64,000 nucleotides of DNA from Vitellaria paradoxa (Eukaryota; Streptophyta; Magnoliopsida; Ericales; Sapotaceae). The notes below the pieces were generated by a model. The model was given only the letters and a program-made list of their open reading frames with translations, was not told the DNA's origin and did no database searches. Made by a program: the position numbers and the translations under genes. Position 1 is the first letter of the stretch. Every line of letters starts with the position of its first letter. Shown piece after piece: positions 46,667 through 57,838 of the stretch. The stretch lies in NCBI GenBank assembly GCA_019916065.1, contig CM034233.1:53437947-53501946 (forward strand), in the 5' to 3' direction.

Positions 46667-48175
46667 TGACCGACCCTAAAAAGTGTTTCGGGTTCTACCT
46701 CTCAAGTGCAAGAGGGCAGTCGTAGTTTTAAAACTCGGTGAGTACCGAGGTCGAATCCACAGGGGGGGCTTTGTTAAAAACTCTAGACTTGTTCTCTTAG
46801 TTAGTAGGTGAGCCTAAATTCATTTAAAATAATTTTTTAGCAACTCAAACTTTTGTTTTAGATTCTAAATGAAAGAAATTCAATTTAATTTTAAAATACA
46901 AACAAAGCATCTACTCTAAATTCTAAAGCGAATAAATCAACTCATAAATTAAATTAAATAACAAGCATAATACTAAAAATGTTCTTGATCCAACTTTCAA
47001 GTCCGGGTAGTTCACTACTTTACCTTGGGATGTTTTTATTCAAAACTAGATTAGGGTTTAATTCGAAAAGTGTTAAGAATATTGTAATCAAAGGTCAGTA
47101 CCAGTGATCTCAAGCGGATATGGTTAAAGACCTTTGTTTCCAAAAGTTTTTCAAACAAACGAAACTAGAAATGAATTCGAAGCATATTTTTAACCTTATT
47201 CGAAAGTATGTAAACGGTTATATTCGAAAACCCATACCAGTGACTTCAAACGAGTGTGGTTAAAGATTTTCGGTTTCAAATGTTTTCGAAACAAGTTGAA
47301 AATAGATTTCAACACGGTAGATCCTTACGCATGAGCTCTCACAACCCATGCGAAGGGTCTACTAACACCCCTAGGTTTTTCGTGAACTACCCATTCTTGA
47401 TTCGTTGACTCAAGAACTAGGGTTTTACGCTAAAACTACTTTAAACATCACAAAAACGATAAAAGAACATTCCATCATGTGAAAAAGGAATCGAAACAAG
47501 CAAAACATTATATTACGAAGTAAATCGAAATAAATCGAAGTAAATTGAAGTGCAACTTCCAATGTAACTCGGATGTAAAAGAAAAGATGAACAAGTAATG
47601 CGAAGGCAATGATGAAAACTCCAAAAACCTCTATAAATCCACACATCCAAGCGTACAAATCACTCTAAAATTAATCAAAACCTAATCTAACTCTCAATCT
47701 AAAGTGTAGTAATCAAAAAGAGGCGTCCCACTTCATGGTTGTGCAATGGGTCCTTATAAAGATGTAAGGAAACCCTAGAAGAGGAGCTTTCACGCGGCTA
47801 TTGTAAATCACGGGTGGTCCTGACCGTCTGGAGAGGGGGTCGGGACCATCTGAAGTTTTGTACTTTCTGTGGTCTCGACCGTCTAGGCGACGGTGGGGAT
47901 TGTCTAGTATCTCCTTCATTGCTTTCTTTCCTTCTCTTGGTTGGGTCTTTGGGCTAGTCTTTTCCATCGAAGATAAGGTTCGAACCATGACTTTTTCTTT
48001 GTCTTCTTGGCCCTCTCCATAGCTATAAACTTCAACATCCTTGCCCTTTTTCCTACAAATAAAACAATAAAAGTATAAGTAACACAATAACACTAAAACT
48101 TCAACTTTAATTATTTAAATGCATGAATAAGTGTTGAGTTAGGGTGTTTGTAATTACACTTTTCAAGTGTAATCA
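46667..48175 (-). repeat. Element D 3' LTR
   Basis: Sense TGATTACACTTG...GGTCGGTCA. GC hairpin module at 47812-47910 (GGTCCTGACCGTC, GGTCGGGACC, GGTCTCGACCGTC). TATA (sense TTTATAAG) at 47753-47760. A run of hairpin and twin boxes lies toward 46667. The ORFs at 47425-47658 and 47713-48093 are shadows of LTR sequence. Confidence 0.87.
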
Positions 48176-50468
48176 CACCCCCCAACTTGAACATTGCTAG
48201 TCCCTTAGCAATGCTCTTTATTAAAATGAAATGCATGATGTTGTTTATTAAAATGCGATGCAACTACTATCATATTTCTCTTTTCGTTGGAAACATGGCT
48301 ACACTTAGCTATGTGTAGTAAGCCCTTTAAACCCCTAGGTTCCCCCTAGTGGGCGAGTAAGGTCTCGTGAAAGTTTACAGTTAATCTACCCACAAAATTC
48401 TATGACATGGTCTCAAAGTGTCAAAAAGTGATCAAGATAAAAAAAAATGAATTAAGTTCAAGCTCAACAAGTTACAAAATCCAAATATCATGTGTAATTT
48501 CCAAGTGCTAAGCATAAATGCATGGACTATCAAAGTAGAAGAAGCATGTGTGCAAAATTGTTTCATTTATTCAACAAGGTCCCAAGAGCATAACTGGAAC
48601 TAAGTTTTGACTTCAAAAGCTCACAGGATTCCACTCATAGAAAGAAATTCACTCATTCAAGGGTTCACACATTCCTAATAGCATATAATGCTATCCTAGT
48701 TGCACATAACCCCACAAACATGTGAGTGAACTGAATTAATGTTTAAAGTGGACAGCTCATGATAATGTTCCAATGCATATGCAAGAGATCACACCACACA
48801 ACCTAAACAAGACCACTACATGCACAATAAAAGAGTTGCTTGCTTAGAATCCACTAGGTCTTTGTTTTGGTTGTAACTTGGCCAAGGGTAATGGTGAACA
48901 ATGGAAGATATGGAAATCAAGGCACATGTCTTGGGATAGAGATATTCAAGTGCACACAAGTCCCAAACTACCCATTTCCTTTCCAACCCTAAGAGGAGCT
49001 ACAACAAGAAGCTTATTCACTAACTTACAAACTACTCATGGGACATTCTCAATAATTATAATACAATGCACAAATCCCAAAATTACATAAGCAAAAATGA
49101 ATGACAGACTTTTTTTTCTTTTCTTTTTTTCTCTTTTTTTTTTTTTTTCTTTTTTTTCTTTTTTTTCTTTTTTTTTTGAAATAATGAAATAAACATAAGC
49201 TAAATTCTCCACCTAATATTCCCTCTCAATATGCTCTCAAAAGTTTCCATTCCTAATCCCCACTCACATCACTGACATTGAGGCACTTTTTACAACCCAA
49301 AACATGTAAGGGTAAGGCTTAAAAGTGTGTGAACAAGGTTATGGGATAATATATGAAATGGGAACCAAAGAAAAAAAAAGATATATTTATCACACACTTT
49401 ATTAAAAAGGCTTCAAGTTGGTTCCTAGGGCAATTTCATATCATGAAAGGATAAAAAGGCCCAACAATAGCAAAAATGGCCTAGCATCATGTTCAAAGCT
49501 TGCAACAACTCATAATGTGCCAAGTGAAACTCATGCAAGTGTGTGTGATGCAATTAGTGCATTGAAAACTGAAGTGAAGAGCAAAAGAGCTGTGATTATA
49601 TGCAACCCCTCAAGAAAAGAATAAAAGGCTCAAAAGCTCACCATTACGGGGTATAAGTCTCCACCTAGTCCAAGGATGCTCAAGTAACCAATGTCAAATA
49701 AAGTCTACTCCTAAGCACATAAACTTTTCACCACGATAGTCTACAAATGCACAAAGTTATCACACTCAACTTGAATTAAGTTTCCTATTAAAACTTGAAC
49801 AAAACTCACTCATCATTATCTCACTCAAATTCACCATTGACCAAACCAAAAGGGTTGACATGTAAGTATAAATGTGCTAAGTTCATGTGTTCAAGCTAAA
49901 AAATGCTCAAATTTTGAAAAATTTGACAATTTTAGCACAAAGTGTCATCATGCGAACTCTACCCCCCAACCTAGACTAAACATTGTCCTCAATGTGAAAA
50001 CTATAATGCGTAAGTGGGTCTGTAGTGTGCAAAGTGAGCATGATGATGAGCATGAAATAATAGTCACAAAAGGCACAAATAAGAACATATCACAAATTAA
50101 ACCAAGCATGCACCCATTATTCAAGCCCCTTAAGGCATCACCTAAAACACCCCCCAACCTAGATTCTACAGCACTCCCAACAACAGCAATTATATATAAT
50201 GGAGTACCAAAATTGAAATTGCAAGACTAAATAAAAAGGAGAGGAAGGGTATTACCTCAAGAGCTCCCTTATTTGAAGAAAACAAAAGAAACTATTCAAA
50301 AGAAAAGGTTAGACATAAAATAGGACAAGAAAAAGGGTTAGTATGAAAGAAGAAATAAAAATAAAATAAAAGAAAATAAAGGAAGAGAATCAAATTAAAA
50401 AGAACTATGAAAATAAGAAAATGAAAAAGCTAATATACTATGTACAAATGAAATTAAGACAAAAAGTG
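48176..50468 (-). other. Element D 3' non-coding region
   Basis: CACCCCCC polypurine tract (48176-48183), stem-loop ATTGCTAG / TTAGCAAT (48193-48212), CTAGTGGGCGAGTAAGG box (48346-48362), T-rich tract (49110-49177) and the boxes shared with C and E. No coding signal. Confidence 0.72.
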
Positions 50469-52235
50469 TTATCCAACACCCTCTCTATCCCATGCATCCA
50501 CAAATGGTTTATGAAATAAAATGTTCTCTGCGGGCCCACGAAGCACTGAATATGGATGCTTTCGAGGTGTAAAACACACTGGGGAATGAAAGGCCAAGTG
50601 AGGTTCTTGAAACCTTAGATGTGGCCAAAGTGTAAGTGCAGGTGTGGACTTGGTTGGCTCAATTAGTCTCTTAACACCCAAGAAATCTATGGTTGTGGAA
50701 ATGGCGGATTCAGTAAGTCTTTCAATGCCCAAGAAATCTATGGGTGTAGGAATGGTAGGTTTGAATGATCTCTCAACACCCAAAAAATCAATGTAAGCCT
50801 TCCCCGTGTCTACTACCTCTCCCCAATGATGGCCGATCTCATGGTAGTCACTCACAATTCCCATAGTAAGACTTTTGGATGGGATTAAGTCAGGAGATGA
50901 GAGGTGTGCACCACTCTCAACCTCTGTTGTGTAGTGGAGTGAACTAGGGTCAACCGATTCAATGATATGTTCCTCGGGCCATGTGGCATTCAAATTCTCA
51001 GTTGGAGTCAAAGGACTCTCAATAAGGCTTGGGGTGGTTAGGGTAGGTTGAGCATCAAGCTCGGTAGTAGGAAAGAATTGCATGTCTCCCTGACTCTCCG
51101 TAGGTGGTAAAGGAACATCCTGAATGGGAGTGTCTAGAGGACTATGAGAAAGATGCTCATTGCAAATGTTATCCCCAATGTAGTTAGGGCAATTGTCCCA
51201 CTTAGTGCCTATAATAGTGTCTGAGGTCGACGTCTCAGTCATGTTACCACTTAGATTGGTGCTCATAGCTTGTGTTATCATAGAAAGTTGCCCTCTAACC
51301 TCATCAAAGGACCTAGACACTTGTCCTTTAAAATCATCGAAAGACCTAGACAAATTATCATTGATCATCATTTGATGTTGCATAAATTGATGAAGAGTGT
51401 CCTCGAATTGGGCATCATTAGGTTCACAAGGCCAATAATCCTGGGGTTCCTCATGCTGACCCTCAATGAGTGGAACAAGGTTGGGATAGGCATAATCATC
51501 AATCTCCATGCATGTGCTACTTCTAAAGGATGGATCATGTATATCAAGTGAAGTAAGAGTATATGGGGAAGGTTTGGTGTGGCTTTCAAGTGCATGAGAT
51601 TCAAAACTAGGCTTAAGTCTTCCTTATGGCCTGGTGTGCTCATAGAAAAATTCGAGGAATGACCATGCCTCACCTAGGGTAAGGTCAAGAAATTCCCTAT
51701 CTAAGACTTTACCAAATGCCTGGTGTAAACTACTAGGTAGAGCATTATATAATATGGCTACAATGTCCCCTAGCTCTAATCCATGACTTGGGAATGTTTC
51801 CAAAAGATTGTTAAATCTCTCCCAGCTTTTATAAAATACTTCACCCTTCTTTCGATAAAAATTTTTGATTTGAAGGCCATGGGTGAAGGTTTGATGAATA
51901 GGGAGGAAATGTTCGATAAAAGCTTGATGAAATTGCTCCCAAGTACAAACCCATTCACTTACAGCACAACACCAGTCACCAGCCACACTTTGCAATGATA
52001 AAGGGAAAAACATGAGCCTAAGTCTCTTACTCATTCTAACATCATCACATAAGCCACACACTGCCTTAAACCTATCAAGGTGAAGACATGGGTCTTCCTC
52101 CTCATGCCCGAATAATTGGGGTAATTGGTGATAGGTCTCTAATGTATAGTCATATCCAAATTGGTCACTTAGAGACTCTATGTAGGCTTTGGCATCAAAA
52201 GGACCATGAGTGAAGTCACCAAAACTAATATCCAT
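50469..52235 (-). pseudogene. gag: Element D gag-like gene, one in-frame stop
   Basis: Start ATG at 52235 (MDISFGDFTHGPFDAKAYIE) and one frame to the stop at 50469, about 588 codons, broken only by a TAA near 51624 where E has CAG. Core: LPQLFGHEEEDPCLHLDRF, MFFPLSLQSVAGDWCC, WERFNNLLETFPSHGLELGD and EAWSFLEFFYEHTRP. Then an acidic linker, SRSFDDFKGQVSRSFDEVRG, three DFLGVER-type repeats and a PYSVLRGPAENILF end. It is the best-preserved coding region in the window. No CCHC knuckle and no protease. An earlier in-frame ATG at 52265 lies outside the conserved start. Confidence 0.82.
50641..50795 (-). repeat. Three 51-bp tandem repeats in D gag
   Basis: Same unit as in E (DFLGVERSFKPT, DFLGIERLTESA, DFLGVKRLIEPT). 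The middle unit has diverged most. Confidence 0.72.
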
Positions 52236-52454
52236 GATAAGAAAGCAAAAAAAAAATGAAAACAAAATGAAAGAAAAAAAATTACACTAAAATGCAACCT
52301 AAATTAATTAACATGCAAGCTAGATTAGATGATATGCAAATGGATATGTTATAATGCAAAAGAAAGAAAACTACTAATAAAGAGATGAAGAAAAGAAAAA
52401 TTCACCCAATTTCTCAAGTGATCTCCTCCTAACTCCCAAGTCTAGCGCTTAGTT

Positions 52455-52476
52455 GCCCTCCCCAGCAATGGGGCCA
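52455..52476 (-). other. Element D primer-binding site, worn
   Basis: In sense TGGCCCCATTGCTGGGGAGG: three changes from the E/C type in 20 bases. It sits 6 bases from the partial LTR at 52483, not next to D's outer 5' LTR. Confidence 0.75.
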
Positions 52477-52482
52477 AAAACT

Positions 52483-53286
52483 TGACCGACCCTAAATTGT
52501 GTTCGGGCTTTTTACCTCTCAAGTGCAAGAGGGTAGTCGCAGTTTTAAACTCGGTGAGTCCAAGGTCGAATTCCACAGGGAACCTAATGTGTTTAAGTTT
52601 TTAGGGTGTGGACTAAATTTTAAAACTAAAGAGAATTAAATTTGGAAGTTTATGTTTACTAAGTTTAAGGATTCAATAAAATTAAAGACAAGTTCAATTT
52701 AAACTAGTTAAAATTAAACTAAATAGGACATTCAGAATTTTAAAGAGAATCAAATGAGATGGCAAAATTTTAAAATAAAATCAACAAAACACTTTCAGCT
52801 TCAAAATTACTCTATTGTAATTAGAATTAAATTGGATTGAAATTCAATACTAGTAAGAATCTTGATTCAACATCAAGTCCGGGTATTTCACTACTTTGCC
52901 TTGGGGTGTGTTTGTTTGAAGAACAGGGTTTAATTTGAAAAGTTTTGAAAATGTTATAATCAAAGGTCAGTACCAGTGATATTAAGCGGATATGGTTAAA
53001 ACCTTTGTTTCCTAGAGTCTCTCAATTAAACACCAAAATATTAATAAAAATCTGATTTTTAATTCTATTCAAAAGTATTTGAAATTTGGTTACGAAAATT
53101 CATACCAGTGATCTCACACAGATTTGGTTAAGAATTTTCGTATTCGAATGTTTTCGAAATAGAAGAAAAATAGATTTTGAAAGGTAAATCCCTTCGAAAA
53201 AGGTTTCGCAACCTTCGCGAAGAGACTACGAACACCCCAAAGCTTTTCGTGAACTACCCTAATCTTGATTCAACGAATCAAGAAAG
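52483..53286 (-). repeat. Partial LTR (3' half) between D's PBS and its 5' LTR
   Basis: About 804 bp, matching the 3' halves of the M and 36806 LTRs (box CACAGGGAACCTAATGT) rather than D's own LTRs (box CACAGGGAGGGCTTTG). It stops at 53286, where GATTCAACGAATC appears in the opposite orientation to that expected, and runs directly into TGACCGACCC of the 53287 LTR. Confidence 0.78.
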
Positions 53287-54800
53287 TGACCGACCCTAAA
53301 AAGTGTTTCGGGTTCTACCTCTCAAGTGCAAGAGGGCAGTCGTAGTTTTAAAACTTGGGGAGTACCGAGGTCGAATCCACAGGGAGGGCTTTGTTAAAAG
53401 CTCTAGACTTGTTCTCTTAGTTAGTAGGTGAACCTAAATTAATTTAAACTAATTTTTCAACAACTCAAACTTTTGTTTTAGGTTGTAAATAAATTAAATA
53501 TTAATTAAAGAAATTCAATTTAATTTTAAAATGCAAACAAACCATCTACTCTAAATTTTAAAGCGAATAAATCAACTCATAAATTAAATTAAATAACAAG
53601 CACGATACTAAAAAGGTTCTTGATCCAACTTTCAAGTCCGGGTAGTTCACTACTTTACCTTGGGATGTTTTTATTCAAAACTAGATTAGGGTTTAATTCG
53701 AAAGGTGTTAAGAATATTGTAATCAAAGGTCAGTACCAGTGATCTCAAGCGGATATGGTTAAAGACCTTTGTTTCCAAAAGTTTTTCAAGCAAACGAAAC
53801 TAGAAATGAATTCGAAACCTATTTTTAACCTTATTCGAAAGTATGTAAACGGTTATATTCGAAAACCCATACCAGTGACTTCAAACGAGTGTGGTTAAAG
53901 ATTTTCGGTTTCGAATGTTTTCGAAACAAGTTGAAAATAGATTTTAACATGGTAGATCCTTACGCATGAGCTTTCACAACCCATGTGAAGGGTCTACTAA
54001 CACACCTAGGTTTTTCGTGAACTACCCATTCTTGATTCGTTGAATCAAGAACTAGGGTTTTACGCTAAAACTACTTTAAACATCACAAAAACGATAAAAG
54101 AACATTCCATCATGTGAAAAAGGAATCGAAACAAGCAAAACATTATATTACGAAGTAAATCGAAGTAAATTAAAGTGCAACTTATAATGTAACTCGGATG
54201 TAAAAGAAAAGATGAACAAGTAATGCAAAGACAATGATGAAAACTCCAAAAACCTCTATAAATCCACACCTCCAAGCGTACAAATCGCTCTAAAATTAGT
54301 CAAAACCTAATCTAATTCTCAATCTAAAGTGTAGTAATCAAAAAGAGGCGTCCCACTTCATGGCTGTGCAATGGGTCCTTATAAAGATGCAAGGAAACCC
54401 TAGAAGAGGAGCTTTCACGCGACTATTGTAAATCACGGGTGGTCTCGACCGTCTGGAGAGGGGGTCGGGACCGTCTGAAGTTTTGTACTTTCTATGGTCC
54501 CGACCGTCTGGGTGACGGTGGGGACTGTCTAGTATCTCCTTCATTGCTTTCTTTCATTCTCTTGGTTGGGTCTTTGGGCTAGTCTTTTCCATCGAAGATG
54601 ATGTTCGAACCATGACCTTTTCTTTGTCTTCTTGGCCCTCTTCATAGCTATAAACTTCAACATCCTTGCCCTTTTTCCTACAAATAAAACAATAAAAGTA
54701 GAAGTAACACAATAACACTAAAACTTCAACTTTAATTATTTAAATGCATGAATAAGTGTTGAGTTAGGGAGTCTGTAATTACACTTTTCAAGTGTAATCA
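53287..54800 (-). repeat. Element D 5' LTR
   Basis: Partner of 46667-48175. Starts TGACCGACCC and ends AAGTGTAATCA before AGGTT. GC module at 54436-54530. About 5% different from its partner, with a few indels, in the part compared. Confidence 0.87.
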
Positions 54801-55634
54801 AGGTTCAAACATTGGCATCCAACAACTAATTGCCATAACTTCCTCCCTAGCACTTATCAACTCCTCACTATCCACAAAATTTTCTCTATCCAAAGCCTCA
54901 TACCTTTCACTTCTTGCTAGGGCTCGTTCTAAAGGATCCTTAAAGTACGTCTTCTTAAAGTACTCCTCACTTAAAGTCTAAATCACATCCACCTCCCTGA
55001 TATCCTCAAACTCTCCTATCTGTTTCCCTACCCTAAAGATGTTCATCTCAACGGTCATGTTCCCAAACAATAACTTCATAACCCCGCTTCTACAATTAAT
55101 CACTGCAATGGATTTAGCGAGGAACGGTCTACCTAAAATGACTGGAATGGAATGGGAGGAATTTTGAACAGGTTGGGTGTTCAACATTATAAAGCCGACT
55201 GGGAAATAAAATTTATCTACTTGGACCAACACATCTTCCACTATCACTTGTGGCATTTTGACTCAGTGATCAGCCAATTGCAAAGTTATGCTAGTGGGTT
55301 TCAGCTCACCTAAGCCTAATTGTTGATAGATAGTGTAAGGCAATAGGTTGACACTAACACCTAGGTCAAGTAGAGCTTTGTCAATGATGTGATCCCCAAT
55401 TATGCACAAAATTGTTGGACACCCAGGATCTTTATACTTAGGAGGTGTGTCATGCTGGATGATGGCACTAACTTGTTCAGTCAAGAAGGCTTTTTCCTTG
55501 ACATTGGGCCTCCTCTTAACAGTGCATATATCTCTAAGGAACTAAGCGTAGGATGGATTTTGCTTAATAGCCTCAAGTAATAGGATGTTGATTCATACTT
55601 GTTTAAAAACCTTACAAATTTTAGAATTCAACAT
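54801..55634 (-). pseudogene. pol: Element X protease region
   Basis: Continues X past D. Two open pieces: 55263-55484 with DKALLDLGVSVNLLPYTIYQ (active site DLG, with V where M has A), and 54978-55256 with FYFPVGFIMLNTQP and VILGRPFLAKSIAVINC. A stop near 55262 separates them. About 10 bp of X and the next part are lost at 55634, where a truncated LTR begins. Confidence 0.82.
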
Positions 55635-57178
55635 CGAAAAAAAAAAATGGTCCAAAGTTCAAGATAGTTGAAGTGGTGTGCAGCTGAAGTTCTAGCTCGA
55701 CACTTTGTCAGTAATTTGGCCATATCGTTTCACTCACAACTCAGATTGACCTGATTCTTTTTGGGTTGGAAAGAAGACTCAAAGGGCTACAATTTTGTGT
55801 TTTAGCCGAAGCTTGAATTTATCATCCTCAAGGTCAAAATCACATTGGAAGTTGAGGACAGAAAGTTGCCAGAAGCAGCAAACGAAAAGCAGAAGTTGAA
55901 GAACAAAGTTTCTGTGGTCCGGACCCACTGCCAGATGGTCTGGATCATAGTGTGTTATGCGCATGCGGCTTAACTCCATCTTTTAGGGTTTTCTTTGCAA
56001 CTTCTTTACAACCTCTACTACATGGCTGACCCAAAGGAGAGCTAGTTTAGTTTTACATACTTTAGGAGAATTTCTTTTTCATATTTTCATATACTTTGAG
56101 AGCTTTAGATTAGTTTCAAGAGTGTTTTTAGACTATTTTCTACTTTCTTTCATTGTTCATGGAGATGTTTGGAGTTGGGATTTTCATTGTTGCTGTGACC
56201 TTCTATTATTTTCTTTCAGAACACGTTACATAGTAAGTTGATTTCGTTTTATTCTTTAATAACATGTTTTGTTTGTTCCAATCGGTGGATTTGTTGATTG
56301 TATGCGTTTTTATTGCTTACGTTTCGCTTAGAATGATAGTAGTGTAAAACCCTAGCTTTTGATTTGACGAATCAAGGAAGGGTAGTTCACGAAAACATTA
56401 TAGGATGTTCGTAGACCCTTCGCATGGGTTGCGAAACCTTATGCGTAAGGATCTACCAATTTAAACCTATTTTAACTTGTTTCGAAAACATTTGAAAATA
56501 AAAATCCTTAACCATATTCGCTGAAATCACTGGTATGGGTTTTCGGTTATAATTGCACAAATAATTTTGGACAAATTAAAAATAGGATTTTGTGTTCTTT
56601 TCTGATTTCGTTTGTTTGAAAAATCTTCTAAAGCAAAAGTTTTTAACCATATTCGTTTGAAATCACTGGTACTAACTTTTGATTAAAACCTTCTCAATAC
56701 TTTTCGAACTAAACCCTAAGTTAGAATTGAACCTAAAACATCCCATGGTGAAGGAGTGAACTACCTAGACTTGAAAGTTGAATCAAGAACCTTTTTCATA
56801 TTGAGTTCATAATTTAATTTAATTTTTGTTTTAAGTAATTTGCTTTGAAATTTAGAGTAGCATTTTAAAGCTTAGTTGAATTCCTTTAGCTTATATTTAA
56901 TTCGTTTGGAACCTTAAACAAAACTTTTAATTGCTGAATCTCTTTAGTAGTTTTAGTTTAATTGCTTTAATTTGAATTTTAATTTTGCAAAACTCTAGGA
57001 TTTGGTTGAAATTGAATTTCAGGCTAGCTTGTAATTAAATTTTGAATTTCCTTTTACAACCTAGAAACTGAATAACATAGGCTCCCTGTGAATTCAACCT
57101 TGGACTCACCGAGTTTAAAACTACGACTACCCTCTTGGACTTGAGAGATAAAGCCCAAGCACAATTTAGGGACGGTCA
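55635..57178 (+). repeat. 5'-truncated LTR in X (gag-protease linker)
   Basis: Matches the 36806 solo LTR from its base 180 or so (GGTCCAAAGTTCAAGATAG), to the normal end GGGACGGTCA at 57178. The first 180 bp, and thus the terminal palindrome, are missing; an A run (55636-55646) marks the joint. No target repeat is seen. It holds hairpin GTGGTCCGGACC...GGTCTGGATCA (55915-55950), GATTTGACGAATC (56361) and the twin boxes. Confidence 0.78.
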
Positions 57179-57768
57179 CTTACCTTTAGCTAGACTTTAA
57201 GGAAAGGGTGGCCTAGGTATGTACCCAGCTATTTACTCCTCGTGCCTACCCGATGTTCCCACAATGATTTCCCTTTCTTTATCTTTTGCCTCTTTTTCAC
57301 CTTTCTTTTTCTTAAATGTTGGCCTCTCACTCTCTCTAGTTTCTCCCTCATTCTCTTTCTCATTTTCTACTTCACTCAGCTCCTCAACCTCCCCATTACC
57401 TTTTATTCCTATTTTAGCATTGGGTGCATTAGCTCTAAAATCATCAAGTTTATAAATAACCTTCCCACTTCTCAAAGTGGTAATAGATTACAACTATTCA
57501 TGTGAGGTAGTACCCGAAGTAGATGACTCAGTAAGGTTTACCTGGCCTTTCAGGTATGGGAAAGTTTGTGAAGGGAGCTTGCCACTTTGGGTGGTACTCA
57601 TAGCTTGTATCAGCTTAGAAACTTGCACTCTAATGTCATCTAGGGCCCGAGTCATGTTGTTGTTGATGCTCAATTACTGTTGCATGAATTAATGAAAGGT
57701 GTCCTCAAGTGGCCTCTTCTATGTAGGTTGGAATGTAATAAGATTGGGCTATTGGTATTGGGATGGTG
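56811..57768. repeat. Duplicated segment, copy 1 (pairs with 62925-63880)
   Basis: Covers the last 368 bp of the truncated LTR, the LTR/X joint and about 590 bp of X gag. The other copy is about 6.1 kb to the right, same orientation, and looks about 96-98% identical. See 62925-63880. Confidence 0.85.
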
Positions 57769-57838
57769 GTAAGGGAGGAAGTTTAAATGATTGACCATGA
57801 TTGTCATTCCTCCACCCAAAAACCAGAAGGGTTCCTCC
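57179..57838 (-). pseudogene. gag: Element X gag, C-terminal part and linker
   Basis: 57233-57475 reads MRSGKVIYKLDDFRANAP followed by a charged E/K-rich run (FKKKKGEKEAK). 57540-57770 holds the segment equivalent to M's RALDDIRGQVSKLTQAMS and the QYQ-QPN type stretch. The frame is cut by a solo LTR at 57839. Both strands show ORFs here; the minus frame is the gag one. Compared with M (30210-30524). Confidence 0.7.

Larger units (their letters stand above)
46667..54800 (-). mobile_element. Element D: TR-GAG type element with an extra partial LTR of another subfamily
   Basis: Target repeat AGGTT at 46662-46666 and 54801-54805. Sister LTRs at 46667-48175 and 53287-54800 (both with the GAGGCGTCCCACTTCATGG box). 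Inside, in element order: a partial LTR of a different subfamily (52483-53286), a worn PBS, a nearly open gag, a 2.3-kb non-coding region and a polypurine tract. No pol. The PBS belongs to the partial LTR, not to the outer 5' LTR, so the element is a chimera. Confidence 0.85.

Noticed and set aside
57219..57505. Plus-strand ORFs rich in S, F and L, repeated at 63304-63617
   Set aside because: Antisense of the E/K-rich gag linker, and repeated only because the segment is duplicated.
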